Of a DNA stretch of 64,000 bases, positions 8,313 to 17,066 are shown one piece after another. The stretch spans positions 248,001-312,000 of the forward strand of contig JBAZZS010000001.1 of NCBI GenBank assembly GCA_041658685.1. Direction: 5' to 3'. Origin of the DNA: Candidatus Gracilibacteria bacterium (GTDB lineage: Bacteria > Patescibacteriota > Gracilibacteria > UBA1369 > UBA12473). The notes under the pieces are model-generated. The model did no database searches and was not told where the DNA came from. It saw only the letters and a program-made list of their open reading frames with translations. Every line of letters starts with the position of its first letter. Position 1 is the stretch's first letter. Made by a program: the position numbers and the translations under genes.

Positions 8313-8370
8313 GGGAAATTTTTGAACGCGTAAGGTGTGAAAAAATTTCCCATGCGACGAAAAGAGTCGC
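8313..8370 (-). promoter_or_regulatory. Structured leader of rplK (two hairpins)
   Basis: The 190-bp gap between the upstream membrane gene and rplK holds two inverted repeats: GCGAC/GTCGC (8354-8370) and an 11-bp perfect stem GGGAAATTTTT/AAAAATTTCCC (8313-8323 with 8341-8351). In many bacteria L1 binds an rRNA-like hairpin ahead of rplK, so autoregulation is possible. A terminator for the upstream gene is the alternative reading. Confidence 0.5.
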
Positions 8371-8382
8371 TTTGGCATTTCT

Positions 8383-9108
8383 CTATAAGGCCATCAAGAG
8401 CGAAATCAGCTTTTTCATCTGGACATGGGCGCTCGGCGCGTATTCAAAGGCATAAACCGCATTCTGCGTGCGTACGGTCAAGAAAACCGTATTGGTTTTT
8501 ACCATATGATTGAAATAAAACGAAGCCTCTCCATACGCATTATTTTCATTGATCGTGCCCGTTTCCGAGGTGTTCGCCAAGGTGCGGAGCGCTTCGTAAA
8601 GGGAAAAAAGATCCACTTCAGTCGCTCCCTGAATTTCATAAATGGATCCCAAAAAGGTCGTGCCATCGAATAATTTATGACGGAGAAGAGGAGCCCCATT
8701 CAACGAAGCGGAAAGATCCCAAAAACCAAAAATCAAACCCGTATACGATTCGGTTTCGAGAATAGACTCGGTGAGTCCCAAATCCGTCGTCAACGCTTGG
8801 GTCAACGTGGGCTTGAGGGCCGGTTCATCGGGTACCGTCGTTTCGATCTCATTCGGATTGGTTTCTTCATCTCCATAAAGTTCCGGATCCGTGACCGGTG
8901 TTTCATCCGTAATCGGTGTGGGGGTGGGGTCGGCCACAATTTCACCGGGGGGGATTTCATCCGGGATGGTTTCGTCCGGCACGGTTTGTTCCGTGATCGC
9001 ATCCTGGCTCGCAAAATCTTTGCCCCAATAATCGTTGAGCACCAAATCCGCCACAATCAATACCACGCAAACAGAGAAAAGGAGAGTGAAAATCGTGAAT
9101 TTATGCAT
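8383..9108 (-). CDS. Membrane-anchored protein between nusG and rplK
   Basis: 241 residues, family not recognised. One N-terminal transmembrane segment (residues about 5-25, FTIFTLLFSVCVVLIVADLVL) is followed by an acidic, Pro/Thr-rich linker of about 70 residues (repeated TxPDExxPDE) and a folded C-terminal domain of about 130 residues. The layout suggests a type II-anchored protein with an extracytoplasmic domain on a flexible stalk. It starts 3 bp after the nusG stop, so it is surely cotranscribed with nusG. No catalytic motif is seen. Confidence 0.75.
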   Translation of the reverse strand: MHKFTIFTLLFSVCVVLIVADLVLNDYWGKDFASQDAITEQTVPDETIPDEIPPGEIVADPTPTPITDETPVTDPELYGDEETNPNEIETTVPDEPALKPTLTQALTTDLGLTESILETESYTGLIFGFWDLSASLNGAPLLRHKLFDGTTFLGSIYEIQGATEVDLFSLYEALRTLANTSETGTINENNAYGEASFYFNHMVKTNTVFLTVRTQNAVYAFEYAPSAHVQMKKLISLLMAL

Positions 9109-9111
9109 CAG

Positions 9112-9657
9112 CTATTTTTTCTTGATTTGAGTGAAATCCAATTCCACAGGCGTTTCGCGACCGAAAATCGTGATGAGCACTTTCACTTTTCCTTTTTCAT
9201 TGTCCACGGATTTGACCACGCCATCGTAGTTGGCAAACGGCCCATCCAAAACCATGACCGGATCATTGTCTTGAAGATCAATCTTGAATTTGGGATCCGA
9301 TTCACCCATATGGCGACGAACAATGCCCCATTCTTCTTCGGAAACCGGAACCGGAATCGTGCCCGATCCCACAAACCCCGTCACATTGGGCGTGTTGCGC
9401 ACCACATACCAAGAATCATCATCCACGGTCATGTCCACGAGCACATACCCGGGGAAAAGGCGTTTTTTCTCAGTCTTGGGTTGCCCTTTTTTCATCACAA
9501 TTTGGGTCTCTTTCGGAACCACGACATCAAAGATTTTATCCTGCATGTTCATGGATTCGATGCGTTGAAGCAAGGCTTCTCGAACCGCATCTTCATAACC
9601 CGAATACGTGTGAATGACATACCAGTTTCGACCGGTATTTTTTGCCTGTTTAGCCAT
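9112..9657 (-). CDS. nusG: Transcription termination/antitermination protein NusG
   Basis: Binds RNA polymerase and links it to Rho or the ribosome. 181 residues, normal. The NGN domain starts with NWYVIHTYSGYE (about 10-21), includes PGYVLVDM, VRNTPNVTGFVG, and then a KOW domain (DPVMVLDGPFANYDGVV near 128-144) ending ELDFTQIKKK. It follows secE by 12 bp, the classical arrangement. Confidence 0.97.
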   Translation of the reverse strand: MAKQAKNTGRNWYVIHTYSGYEDAVREALLQRIESMNMQDKIFDVVVPKETQIVMKKGQPKTEKKRLFPGYVLVDMTVDDDSWYVVRNTPNVTGFVGSGTIPVPVSEEEWGIVRRHMGESDPKFKIDLQDNDPVMVLDGPFANYDGVVKSVDNEKGKVKVLITIFGRETPVELDFTQIKKK

Positions 9658-9669
9658 AGAAAAACAAGA

Positions 9670-9867
9670 TTAAAAAAGAGAGATAAGACGAGTGAAAGCT
9701 TCCGTAAAACCAAGGTCGACCGCTCCGAGAAAAACCGCCACCAAAAGACTGAAAATCACCACAATGATGGTGAGGCGAGCGGTTTGTTCTTTGGTGGGCC
9801 ATGTCACACGGCGCAATTCCTCAAAACTGGAAACAAAATAAGCGAGAACGGGATTGGATTTTTTCAT
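9670..9867 (-). CDS. secE: Preprotein translocase subunit SecE
   Basis: Single-span SecE that clamps SecY in the translocon. 65 residues, the short form seen outside Gammaproteobacteria. It has the amphipathic helix FEELRRVTWPTKEQT (about 15-29) with the conserved W-P, then one membrane segment (about 33-56). First gene of the nusG-rplK-rplA transcript, with a promoter at 9926-9953. Confidence 0.95.
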   Translation of the reverse strand: MKKSNPVLAYFVSSFEELRRVTWPTKEQTARLTIIVVIFSLLVAVFLGAVDLGFTEAFTRLISLF

Positions 9868-9925
9868 AAATTTGAACTAAAAGTGAGAAAGTGGAGATAG
9901 CCCGAAAAGGCCTCGGCCACGAGTA

Positions 9926-9953
9926 ATAATACGGGAGCTTGGAAAAATGTAAA
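9926..9953 (-). promoter_or_regulatory. Promoter of the secE-nusG-rplK-rplA operon
   Basis: On the minus strand TTTACA (9953-9948), 16-bp spacer, TATTAT (9931-9926). The 5' untranslated region of about 60 bases holds a GGCCGAGGCC palindrome. Confidence 0.6.
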
Positions 9954-9969
9954 GAAAAAATACAAGAAA

Positions 9970-10010
9970 TGCGGGAGAGGGAGTTCGCTCCGCTATCGCT
10001 TCGTGAGTGG
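9970..10010. repeat. Degenerate palindromic element upstream of the pilin-module operon
   Basis: Begins AATGCGGGAG like other family copies and ends TCGCTTCGTGAGTGG. The left arm is altered, so the stem is weak. Confidence 0.45.
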
Positions 10011-10015
10011 TTGGC

Positions 10016-10044
10016 TTTACTTCCGAGGTTGAATTTGGTAAAAT
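10016..10044 (+). promoter_or_regulatory. Promoter of the pilin-module/PKD operon
   Basis: TTTACT (10016-10021), 17-bp spacer, TAAAAT (10039-10044), about 24 bp before the probable first codon region of the 313-residue protein. Confidence 0.6.
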
Positions 10045-10074
10045 ATAAAGATAAATAAAAAACCATGGAACCCC

Positions 10075-11016
10075 ATGAAAAACAAAAAAAGACTTTTATG
10101 GCTTAAACAAGGCCTCATCGCACTGTCGCTGATGGTCGGTGTCCTTGTGTTGAAGATGAATGGGGTTTTTGCCGCAGGTTTTCTCCCGATCCCGGATGCC
10201 GCCAGTTTTGGTGATGTCCCGGACCCGGAAGGTGTAGGCCTGCAAAAGGCCTACAACCTCGTTTTCAACCTCGCTCACAATTTTCGTTACATCATCGGAG
10301 GGGTGGCGATCCTCATGATGGTCGTTTCCGGAATCAGGCTTGTCCTTTCGGGAAACAACGAGGAAACCGCGAATAAACAAAAAACAAATCTTTTGTGGGG
10401 GGTGGTCGGGTTGGTGATGATCGCCATTGCCGGCCCCATTGCGGAAATTTTGGACATGCAAAACGGCGGATTTCTTTCCAGTGAACAGGAGATCGCCTAT
10501 CGCGCTAGTTTGTTTGATCGACAAGCACTCATCGTCATTACGTTCATTAAGTACATCGTGGGAAGCGTGGCCGTGCTTTTCTTGATTCGTTCCGGCGCCA
10601 AATTGGTGCTTGCCGGTGATTCCGACGAAGTGTTAAACATGGAAAAAAAGAACATCATGAGCGGTATACTTGCGCTGTTTTTGATCATGTTGTCGGATGT
10701 CATTGTAAAACAAGTTTTATTTAAAGTGGACCCGGATCAAAGCTCCTATTCAGCTTCCGGACAACAAGCGGTTGTGACCTTTGACACCGGACGCGGAGTT
10801 CAAGAAATTGTGGGGATCACCAACTTCATCGTGACCTGGGCATCGCCGTTCGCCGTGCTTGCCTTGGTGGTCGGAGGCATTATGTATTTGACCGCTTTTG
10901 GAGACGACGATCAGATGGGAAAAGCCAAAAAAATCATATTCAACGCCACCATCGCTTTAATCATTATTTATGGTGCGTTCGCCTTGGTCTCCACCTTTAT
11001 TAGCGGTGTTTTTTAA
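10075..11016 (+). CDS. Membrane protein with three VirB2/TrbC-like two-helix modules (A)
   Basis: 313 residues. A signal peptide-like segment (12-34, ending VFAAG) is followed by three copies of one module at about 67-128, 156-218 and 249-311. Each module has a first hydrophobic helix ending in a Gly pattern (VVSGIRLVLSG, IRSGAKLVLAG, VGGIMYLTAFG), an acidic Asn/Asp-Asp/Glu turn, a basic KK stretch, and a second helix. That is the layout of TrbC/VirB2 pilin subunits, which normally carry only one module. Two extracytoplasmic spacers of 30-35 residues separate the modules. It is followed 11 bp later by a paralogue. Inferred role: multi-domain subunit or scaffold of a surface appendage or secretion pore. 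No ATPase or other type IV secretion gene is in the window. Confidence 0.8.
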   Translation: MKNKKRLLWLKQGLIALSLMVGVLVLKMNGVFAAGFLPIPDAASFGDVPDPEGVGLQKAYNLVFNLAHNFRYIIGGVAILMMVVSGIRLVLSGNNEETANKQKTNLLWGVVGLVMIAIAGPIAEILDMQNGGFLSSEQEIAYRASLFDRQALIVITFIKYIVGSVAVLFLIRSGAKLVLAGDSDEVLNMEKKNIMSGILALFLIMLSDVIVKQVLFKVDPDQSSYSASGQQAVVTFDTGRGVQEIVGITNFIVTWASPFAVLALVVGGIMYLTAFGDDDQMGKAKKIIFNATIALIIIYGAFALVSTFISGVF

Positions 11017-11027
11017 CCTGATTTCGG

Positions 11028-11978
11028 ATGAAATCTTTTCTTAAAATTTTGAAATTTTCAGCTCCGATCGGGGGCTTTGTTCTCGTGCTCGCAGGCCTTT
11101 TGTGGGCCAAAATTCCCCTCACTTTTGCCGTCACCGATTTTCGTGACATCTTGGAGTCCATCGGGAGCAAAACCGAACTTGAAAATTATCAAACCAATGT
11201 CCACGCCGACGCAGGAAGTGAATCCGGGCTTAAAAACATTATGAGTGCCATCTTTTTTGCCATCGATCTGTTGAAATACGTTTTGGGCTCCATTGCGGTG
11301 CTCATGATGATCATCAATGCATTGGGGATGATCACCGCAGGGAAAGAATCGGAAGATCAGCTCACAAAACAAAAAGCTTTTATTAAATACGCGTTGATGG
11401 GATTGGTCATGATTTTGATCGCCGAAGAAGCGATTCGATTGGGGTTTTACGGGACGGAAGGAGAATTTTTGCGAGATGAAGAAACTGCGGCCGAATTCGC
11501 TCAAGGCGGAGGTAAAGTTATTGAAGGACTTTACAACATTGTGGAGGTGTTTATGGGGTCGTTGGCTGTGCTTATGATCGTGTATTCCGGATTCCAAATT
11601 TTGGTGGCGGGCGCTTCGGATGAAGCGGTAACCTCGGCCAAAAAACATATTTATCTTTCCGGTTTTGGATTGGTGCTCATCGGAATTTCAGAATTGGTTA
11701 TAAAAGATATCATCTTTAAAAATCAAGGCACCGAGATCGATGTGGCGCGAGGACGAGAATTGATTGTGGGCCTCACCAATTTCTTGGCATCCATGATTGG
11801 AACCATCGGAGTTTTGGCCTTTGTTTACGCCGGATTTTTATACATTGTCAATTTTGGAAACGACGAGCTTACCGGGAAAGCGAAAAAAATCATGTGGAGT
11901 GCGATTGCGGGCATCGGATTGGCCGCCGCTTCATTTGCCATTGTTTCAACGGTCATCCCGTTGGAAGGCGCCCAATAG
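11028..11978 (+). CDS. Membrane protein with three VirB2/TrbC-like two-helix modules (B)
   Basis: 316 residues, paralogue of the upstream gene with the same plan. There is an N-terminal hydrophobic signal (10-35), then modules at about 79-141, 168-230 and 250-311. Their turns read MITAGKESED, ILVAGASDEA and IVNFGNDELTGKAKK. Third modules of both proteins share NF..S..GT/SP-type starts and the GKAKKI turn, so module 3 is closer to module 3 of the partner than to modules 1-2 of its own protein. The triplication therefore predates the gene duplication. Surface export and membrane location are inferred from hydrophobicity only. Confidence 0.8.
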   Translation: MKSFLKILKFSAPIGGFVLVLAGLLWAKIPLTFAVTDFRDILESIGSKTELENYQTNVHADAGSESGLKNIMSAIFFAIDLLKYVLGSIAVLMMIINALGMITAGKESEDQLTKQKAFIKYALMGLVMILIAEEAIRLGFYGTEGEFLRDEETAAEFAQGGGKVIEGLYNIVEVFMGSLAVLMIVYSGFQILVAGASDEAVTSAKKHIYLSGFGLVLIGISELVIKDIIFKNQGTEIDVARGRELIVGLTNFLASMIGTIGVLAFVYAGFLYIVNFGNDELTGKAKKIMWSAIAGIGLAAASFAIVSTVIPLEGAQ

Positions 11979-11979
11979 G

Positions 11980-12008
11980 TTGTTTAAAGTTAGTTTTCAT
12001 GCTATAAT
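11980..12008 (+). promoter_or_regulatory. Internal promoter of the large PKD gene
   Basis: TTGTTT (11980-11985), 17-bp spacer, perfect TATAAT (12003-12008), 27 bp before the ATG. This would let the PKD protein be made apart from the two upstream genes. Confidence 0.6.
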
Positions 12009-12035
12009 TTCTTAATTAAAATAAACAAAAAAACC

Positions 12036-15000
12036 ATGAATCACTCTTTCTCAAAATGTTTAAAGAAAATCCTTAGCCTGACATTGAGTTCGCTCATGGT
12101 CGGGATTTTTATCGGGACTCTTCAACTCCCGCTCTTGGCTCAAGCGGAGGCCACATTCGAGGTCGATTTTGGGCTTGAAGAAGCCATTTGTGATGCTGTA
12201 GGAGAAGATGGAGTGGTTTCCTGTACCGATGAGGGGGCATCCACCAGTTTTTCCGATTTTAACGGAGAATATGTTCCGCCCAGTGAAGAAGGTTATGCCG
12301 AAGGCATCACCACCACGAGCTCGGCTCGAGAATTTGTCGTGAATGTTACGAATTTTATTTTATCGTTCTTGGGTTTGGCCGCCATTGTTGTGGTGATTTA
12401 CGGAGGCGTGCTTTATGTCACAGCCGGCGGAGAATCCGAAAAAGCGGACAAAGGGAAAAAGAGCATCATGTACGCGATGATGGGGATTGTCATCGTGTTG
12501 ATCTCGTATGCGTTGGTGAACACCCTTATTAAGGGCGCCACCGGAGGAGAAGACACCGGAGGAGGATTGTATTCCGCCAACGGAATCAGCGGTCAAAGTT
12601 TAAGCGAATTTCAATCCGCGGAAATGGCTCAAGATCTCAAAGATCTCACCCAACTTTATTTGGATCAATATTCCGCGTTTGTGAATACGGCCTCGATTTT
12701 GGATGCCATGGCGAAAGTGGGTTACTTCAACGACGAAGGGCTCAGAGATATGGAGGAAGGCTTGAATATGATATTGGATCAAGTGGATCCGTTCAGTGCT
12801 ACCGCGGACGAAGTGAACAAAGGGCTCGATATTATTGAGCGCTATATAAGTATGAATGCCACAGAGTCTTTAAAAACATTGGTGTCTCAACATGAATGGA
12901 TGGAGGCCAATGTACTGTTGGCGCAAAGTGTGGATGGGTACACGGAGGGAGAAACGGATGCGGCGGAAGAATTGAACGCTTGTTTAGTGGAATGTGGAGT
13001 GGATTTCGATTGTATCTCTGACTGTGCCGGAGAAGTGGCTGCTCTAGGCGTGGCTGACCCTTATGGAGTGGGAGTGGATTTTGTGGCTCAGATGAATGAG
13101 ATTTCCGCAGAAGCTTTAAGAGATTTAAATAGCAATATGGAAGCGATTAAAGCTCGCTTGGAAATAATGCAAGAAAGTTTTACGGAATTAACAACTATCA
13201 ATGGATTATTCGCGGAGGTTATAGATGATAATCATTTGGGTGGATATCTTTCCGGTGGAGGAAGTTATTCAACTCAAACGTATACATTCAATTATGTTAA
13301 TGATGGACCTGCCGAGCTTTTACTTTACATCCTTCCTCCGGGTGGAAGCGCAAGAGTCGGCGACATCGTCAATGTTTTAAATCAACTTTATACGGATATC
13401 AAAGCCCTTCAATTCACCACGGCGGTGATCACGGCCAATACGGATGAAGGCAATGCTCCGCTCACCGTGACCTTGAACGGGTTGAAATCCTCGGATCCAA
13501 GCAATCTCACCATCCCGAATGCCAATTACGAATGGGATCTGGACGGAGATGGAACGTTTGGAAATGGAGGAGGAAGTATCATTGGCGGAGGCGGATTAAG
13601 CGGCCTATTCAGTCAAGGCTCTGAAACCGGTGCCACGACCACAAAAACCTACGACGAACCCGGGACTTATCGTGTCGGACTTCGCGTAACGAGTTCAACC
13701 CCGGAAACGATTGCTTCGGGAGTCAGTTATCTCAGTATTACGGTGAACCCGCCTTCTTCCCTCATTCGATTGGACGCCACAACCACAGCGGCGGATACCA
13801 CCACGGCATCTGCAACCACCACTTTAAAAGATCCGGACACGGACACGGATGTGGCTCAATGGACCGTCACGCAAGAAACGGCCCAAGCCGGGATTACATT
13901 TGATGCCAGCGGAACCACGGATGGCAGTGGCAATTCCAATACGATTATCAGTTATGATTTTAATTTCGGAGACGGGGATTACCAAAACGGTGCAAATCCG
14001 GTCGCCACACATTCTTACACCCAAGAAGGAAATTATAGTTTTGTTCTTGAAGTGACGGATCAAAACGGAGTCAAAGACCGCAGTAGGGTTACCATTAAGG
14101 TGGCTTCGCCTGCAGCGAATCTGGATCTTTCGGATTTGATCGTAAATGTGGGGGACGAAGTGACGGCGGATGGCGGAGGCTCGTTGAGCGACAATGGAAA
14201 CATCATTATGTATTCTTGGCTCGTCAATTCAAATGGCCAAACCGTTGCCGAAAATGAATCCGGGGAAGATGTCTGGAGTCAAACATTTTCGTCACCCGGC
14301 GTTTACCTGTGGCAGTTGACGGTTAAGGATGCTACCGGAGATACGGATACCGTTTCTCGAGAAATATTGGTTGAATCCACTCCGCCGGAAGCGGTGTTCA
14401 AGTGGGCTATCCCGGATTCGCAATTGCCCAATCGAGTGTATTTGGATGCCAGTTCAACAAAAGACCCCGATCCGGACGATACGGGAAATTTAACCTACGA
14501 ATGGGTCATCAATGCCACCGAAGGAACCGACTATAGTTTTGTTGAAGGAACCACCGCGGCTTCAATCAACCCGGTTATTGATTTTTCCAAAACCGGTGAT
14601 TTTAATGTAACGCTTACGGCGCGCGATCCTTACACCGGAGATATGCAAAAAAGCGATACCTATGAAAGTACGGTAAAAATCACGTCGCTTTTGGGGATTC
14701 AAGTGGAAACCGAAGGGAATGCGGTCACGATGTTGCAAAGAGAAACAACAGACAATGGGATCACATCGATTCCTACTTCCGCGGTGGTGAGCCTCAATTT
14801 GACCAGCAACTTGGGCGTTTCTTATGAAGTGGATTGGGCGGACGGAACCGGCCCGGAAGTGGTATCAGTCGCGGGAGAAACCACTCAAGTTTCCCACACT
14901 TATACCCAAGCCGGCACCTTTGGCGTGAACGTAAAAGTCTACGATGCAGCAGGGAAAAGCAACAGTGCCGAACACAATGTTTATATCGGGAACGGTGATG

Positions 15001-16994
15001 CTCCAATTGCCATCATTAAGGTATCGGCAGACAGTTATACCGGTGTTGGGGACAGTGAAATCACGGGCAATCGAACCACCAGTTTTACATTCGATTGTTC
15101 TAATTCGGTGGATAAAACCGGCATCTCTTTGAAAGCGGGGAGTACTTGCAATTGGAATTTTGGTGATAACACCACCTCGGGAGATAAAGAAACCACTCAT
15201 ACCTACAGTGAAATCGGGACGTATGAAGTCACGCTGACCGTAATTCCGGAAATGACAAATGATCACGCCACTGCAACCTTGTTGCTCACGATTGAAGGAG
15301 TATCTCCTGTGATTTACGGACTGACCGCAACTCCGGAAAATGACACGCTTGTCACCCCTCTCACCGTAAAAGTAACCGCCAATGCCGAGGATTTGGATAC
15401 CCCGAATAAATCTCCCGCTCAATATAAATTTTGGTATTACGACATCAATAATTCGAGTGTGTTATTAGGAACGCAAATGTCGTCTTCGGATACCGCCTAC
15501 CTCACCGTGAATACCAATGGGGAAACCGGAGAGAGCGTCATGTATGGATTTGGGGTGGAAGTCGCGGACAGTGAAAACAATAAAGTAACGTCCACAAACA
15601 CCCTTCCCGGAACCCAAATTCCGACTTTGGAGGTTGAAAACGGCCCCAATAAAGCTCCCGCGGTTCAGGTCAATGCGGATCGCACCAATGTTTTATTGGG
15701 AGAAAGCGTGACCTTCAGCGCCTCAGCCACGGATGAAGATGGCGACATTGTTGAGTACATGTGGGATTTTGAAGGAGACGGATTTTATAACAATGAACCC
15801 GGTTCCGTGACCATGACCAAAGTGTTTGACACGTCCACCCCCGGTGGGCTTGAAGTGCGTGTAAAAGTCATGGACGATGGAGGCGCCACTGCCATTTCCG
15901 ACCCGATCAAAGTGTATGTGGACACCTTAACTCAAGACCCAGAAGCCGCTTTTACTTACACGATTAAAAATTTCGAAGTCACGTTTGTGAACAATTCAAC
16001 GGCCGACACGGAAGTCGGAGCCGAGTTGGTTTCGTATGTATGGGATTTTGACACACAAAAGGTCGACACCGACGGGAACGGGATCAAAGATGATGATGAG
16101 GATTCCACGGAGATGAGCCCGATTTATACCTACTCTGATTATGGAACGTATAAGGTGAAATTGAAGGTGACTGACAATGAAGGCAATACCGATGAGATTG
16201 CACAGGATGTTAAATTGATTGAAATGGACCCGCCCGAAGCCGCTTTTACGTATGAACTGAATGGTTTGGAGGTTGTTTTCACCAACAACTCAACCGTGGG
16301 TGCGGAGGGAGTGGAAATCGCGAGTTATGCATGGGATTTTGACACCTCGGTAAACAGCGACGGGAACAGCGGAACCTCCGCCAAATCCGATGATGTGGAT
16401 TCCACGGAAGAATCTCCGACCTATACGTATTCGGACTATAAATCGTACAACATTAAACTCACAATCGTCGATTCTTTGGGCCGAACGAATGAGGTCACCC
16501 AACCCGTTAAATTGGAAAATCCGGTGGAAGAATTGGTCGCGTATTTAACCTCCAGTCCGGAGGCGAGCCAGACCGATAATAAAATTCATATCACCGGAAC
16601 TTCCGGCAATGTGAAATTCACCTTCAGCGCTCAAGGGGGAGTGGGAGATTTGACCTATTGGATTGATAAAAATGTTTATTTTGACAGCGATGGTGACGGA
16701 AAAAAAGACAATGATCATAATTATGATGCAACCGCGGCCGGAAATTACACCACGGACTTTGATTCTTCATGGGGGCCGACCGTAGTTAAACTCACCATCG
16801 AAGATGAGCAGGGAAATACGGATACCGTCACGCGTGAAATTAAGTTTGACGCAGCGCAGACCGTAAGCACGACCACGGAAGGGCAAACCAGCGTTATTCC
16901 GGTCACCACTTCCGAGGCGCTTTACATCCTTCTCACGGCATTGGGCTTTACCTTATTGGGGGCAAAGCTTTATACTCAGACACGAACGAAGTGA
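12036..16994 (+). CDS. Giant surface protein: pilin-like module plus about ten PKD-like domains
   Basis: 1652 residues. A signal segment (10-36) and a single VirB2/TrbC-like module (about 105-167, turn VTAGGESEKADKGKK) are followed by a helical region (about 180-400) with a Cys cluster (CLVECGVDFDCISDC, about 313-327). From about residue 460 there are roughly ten tandem PKD/Ig-like domains recognisable by W/Y-DFGD or WDFD...HTY...G.Y.V.L.V.D. The last three carry Asp-rich inserts (DTDGNGIKDDDEDS type) that look like calcium loops. A hydrophobic helix near the C-terminus (TSEALYILLTALGFTLLGAKLY) may anchor it. The final QTRTK and stop come from a dispersed repeat. Likely a long surface fibre or adhesin tied to the pilin-module proteins. 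Confidence 0.85.
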   Translation: MNHSFSKCLKKILSLTLSSLMVGIFIGTLQLPLLAQAEATFEVDFGLEEAICDAVGEDGVVSCTDEGASTSFSDFNGEYVPPSEEGYAEGITTTSSAREFVVNVTNFILSFLGLAAIVVVIYGGVLYVTAGGESEKADKGKKSIMYAMMGIVIVLISYALVNTLIKGATGGEDTGGGLYSANGISGQSLSEFQSAEMAQDLKDLTQLYLDQYSAFVNTASILDAMAKVGYFNDEGLRDMEEGLNMILDQVDPFSATADEVNKGLDIIERYISMNATESLKTLVSQHEWMEANVLLAQSVDGYTEGETDAAEELNACLVECGVDFDCISDCAGEVAALGVADPYGVGVDFVAQMNEISAEALRDLNSNMEAIKARLEIMQESFTELTTINGLFAEVIDDNHLGGYLSGGGSYSTQTYTFNYVNDGPAELLLYILPPGGSARVGDIVNVLNQLYTDIKALQFTTAVITANTDEGNAPLTVTLNGLKSSDPSNLTIPNANYEWDLDGDGTFGNGGGSIIGGGGLSGLFSQGSETGATTTKTYDEPGTYRVGLRVTSSTPETIASGVSYLSITVNPPSSLIRLDATTTAADTTTASATTTLKDPDTDTDVAQWTVTQETAQAGITFDASGTTDGSGNSNTIISYDFNFGDGDYQNGANPVATHSYTQEGNYSFVLEVTDQNGVKDRSRVTIKVASPAANLDLSDLIVNVGDEVTADGGGSLSDNGNIIMYSWLVNSNGQTVAENESGEDVWSQTFSSPGVYLWQLTVKDATGDTDTVSREILVESTPPEAVFKWAIPDSQLPNRVYLDASSTKDPDPDDTGNLTYEWVINATEGTDYSFVEGTTAASINPVIDFSKTGDFNVTLTARDPYTGDMQKSDTYESTVKITSLLGIQVETEGNAVTMLQRETTDNGITSIPTSAVVSLNLTSNLGVSYEVDWADGTGPEVVSVAGETTQVSHTYTQAGTFGVNVKVYDAAGKSNSAEHNVYIGNGDAPIAIIKVSADSYTGVGDSEITGNRTTSFTFDCSNSVDKTGISLKAGSTCNWNFGDNTTSGDKETTHTYSEIGTYEVTLTVIPEMTNDHATATLLLTIEGVSPVIYGLTATPENDTLVTPLTVKVTANAEDLDTPNKSPAQYKFWYYDINNSSVLLGTQMSSSDTAYLTVNTNGETGESVMYGFGVEVADSENNKVTSTNTLPGTQIPTLEVENGPNKAPAVQVNADRTNVLLGESVTFSASATDEDGDIVEYMWDFEGDGFYNNEPGSVTMTKVFDTSTPGGLEVRVKVMDDGGATAISDPIKVYVDTLTQDPEAAFTYTIKNFEVTFVNNSTADTEVGAELVSYVWDFDTQKVDTDGNGIKDDDEDSTEMSPIYTYSDYGTYKVKLKVTDNEGNTDEIAQDVKLIEMDPPEAAFTYELNGLEVVFTNNSTVGAEGVEIASYAWDFDTSVNSDGNSGTSAKSDDVDSTEESPTYTYSDYKSYNIKLTIVDSLGRTNEVTQPVKLENPVEELVAYLTSSPEASQTDNKIHITGTSGNVKFTFSAQGGVGDLTYWIDKNVYFDSDGDGKKDNDHNYDATAAGNYTTDFDSSWGPTVVKLTIEDEQGNTDTVTREIKFDAAQTVSTTTEGQTSVIPVTTSEALYILLTALGFTLLGAKLYTQTRTK

Positions 16995-17005
16995 GTGTCC
17001 GCATT
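16974..17005. repeat. Palindromic element forming the stop of the giant PKD gene
   Basis: Minus-strand orientation of the element AATGCGGACACTCACTTCG followed by TTCGTGTCTGAG. It encodes QTRTK-stop, the same tail found at the end of dut. Confidence 0.7.
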
Positions 17006-17006
17006 T

Positions 17007-17031
17007 AGCCCCGCAGTGAAACGAAGGGGCT
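17007..17031 (+). terminator. Hairpin between the two PKD genes
   Basis: Stem AGCCCC (17007-17012) / GGGGCT (17026-17031), then CCCCCTCTTTCC. The T tract is weak, so it may only attenuate transcription into the next gene. Confidence 0.4.
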
Positions 17032-17066
17032 CCCCCTCTTTCCTCCCATCCCTTTACCTTCCCTTT

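Noticed and set aside
16995..17066. GTG start of the second PKD protein
   Set aside because: The 24 extra residues are encoded by a palindromic repeat and hairpin, and the ATG at 17067 begins the recognisable Pro-rich segment.
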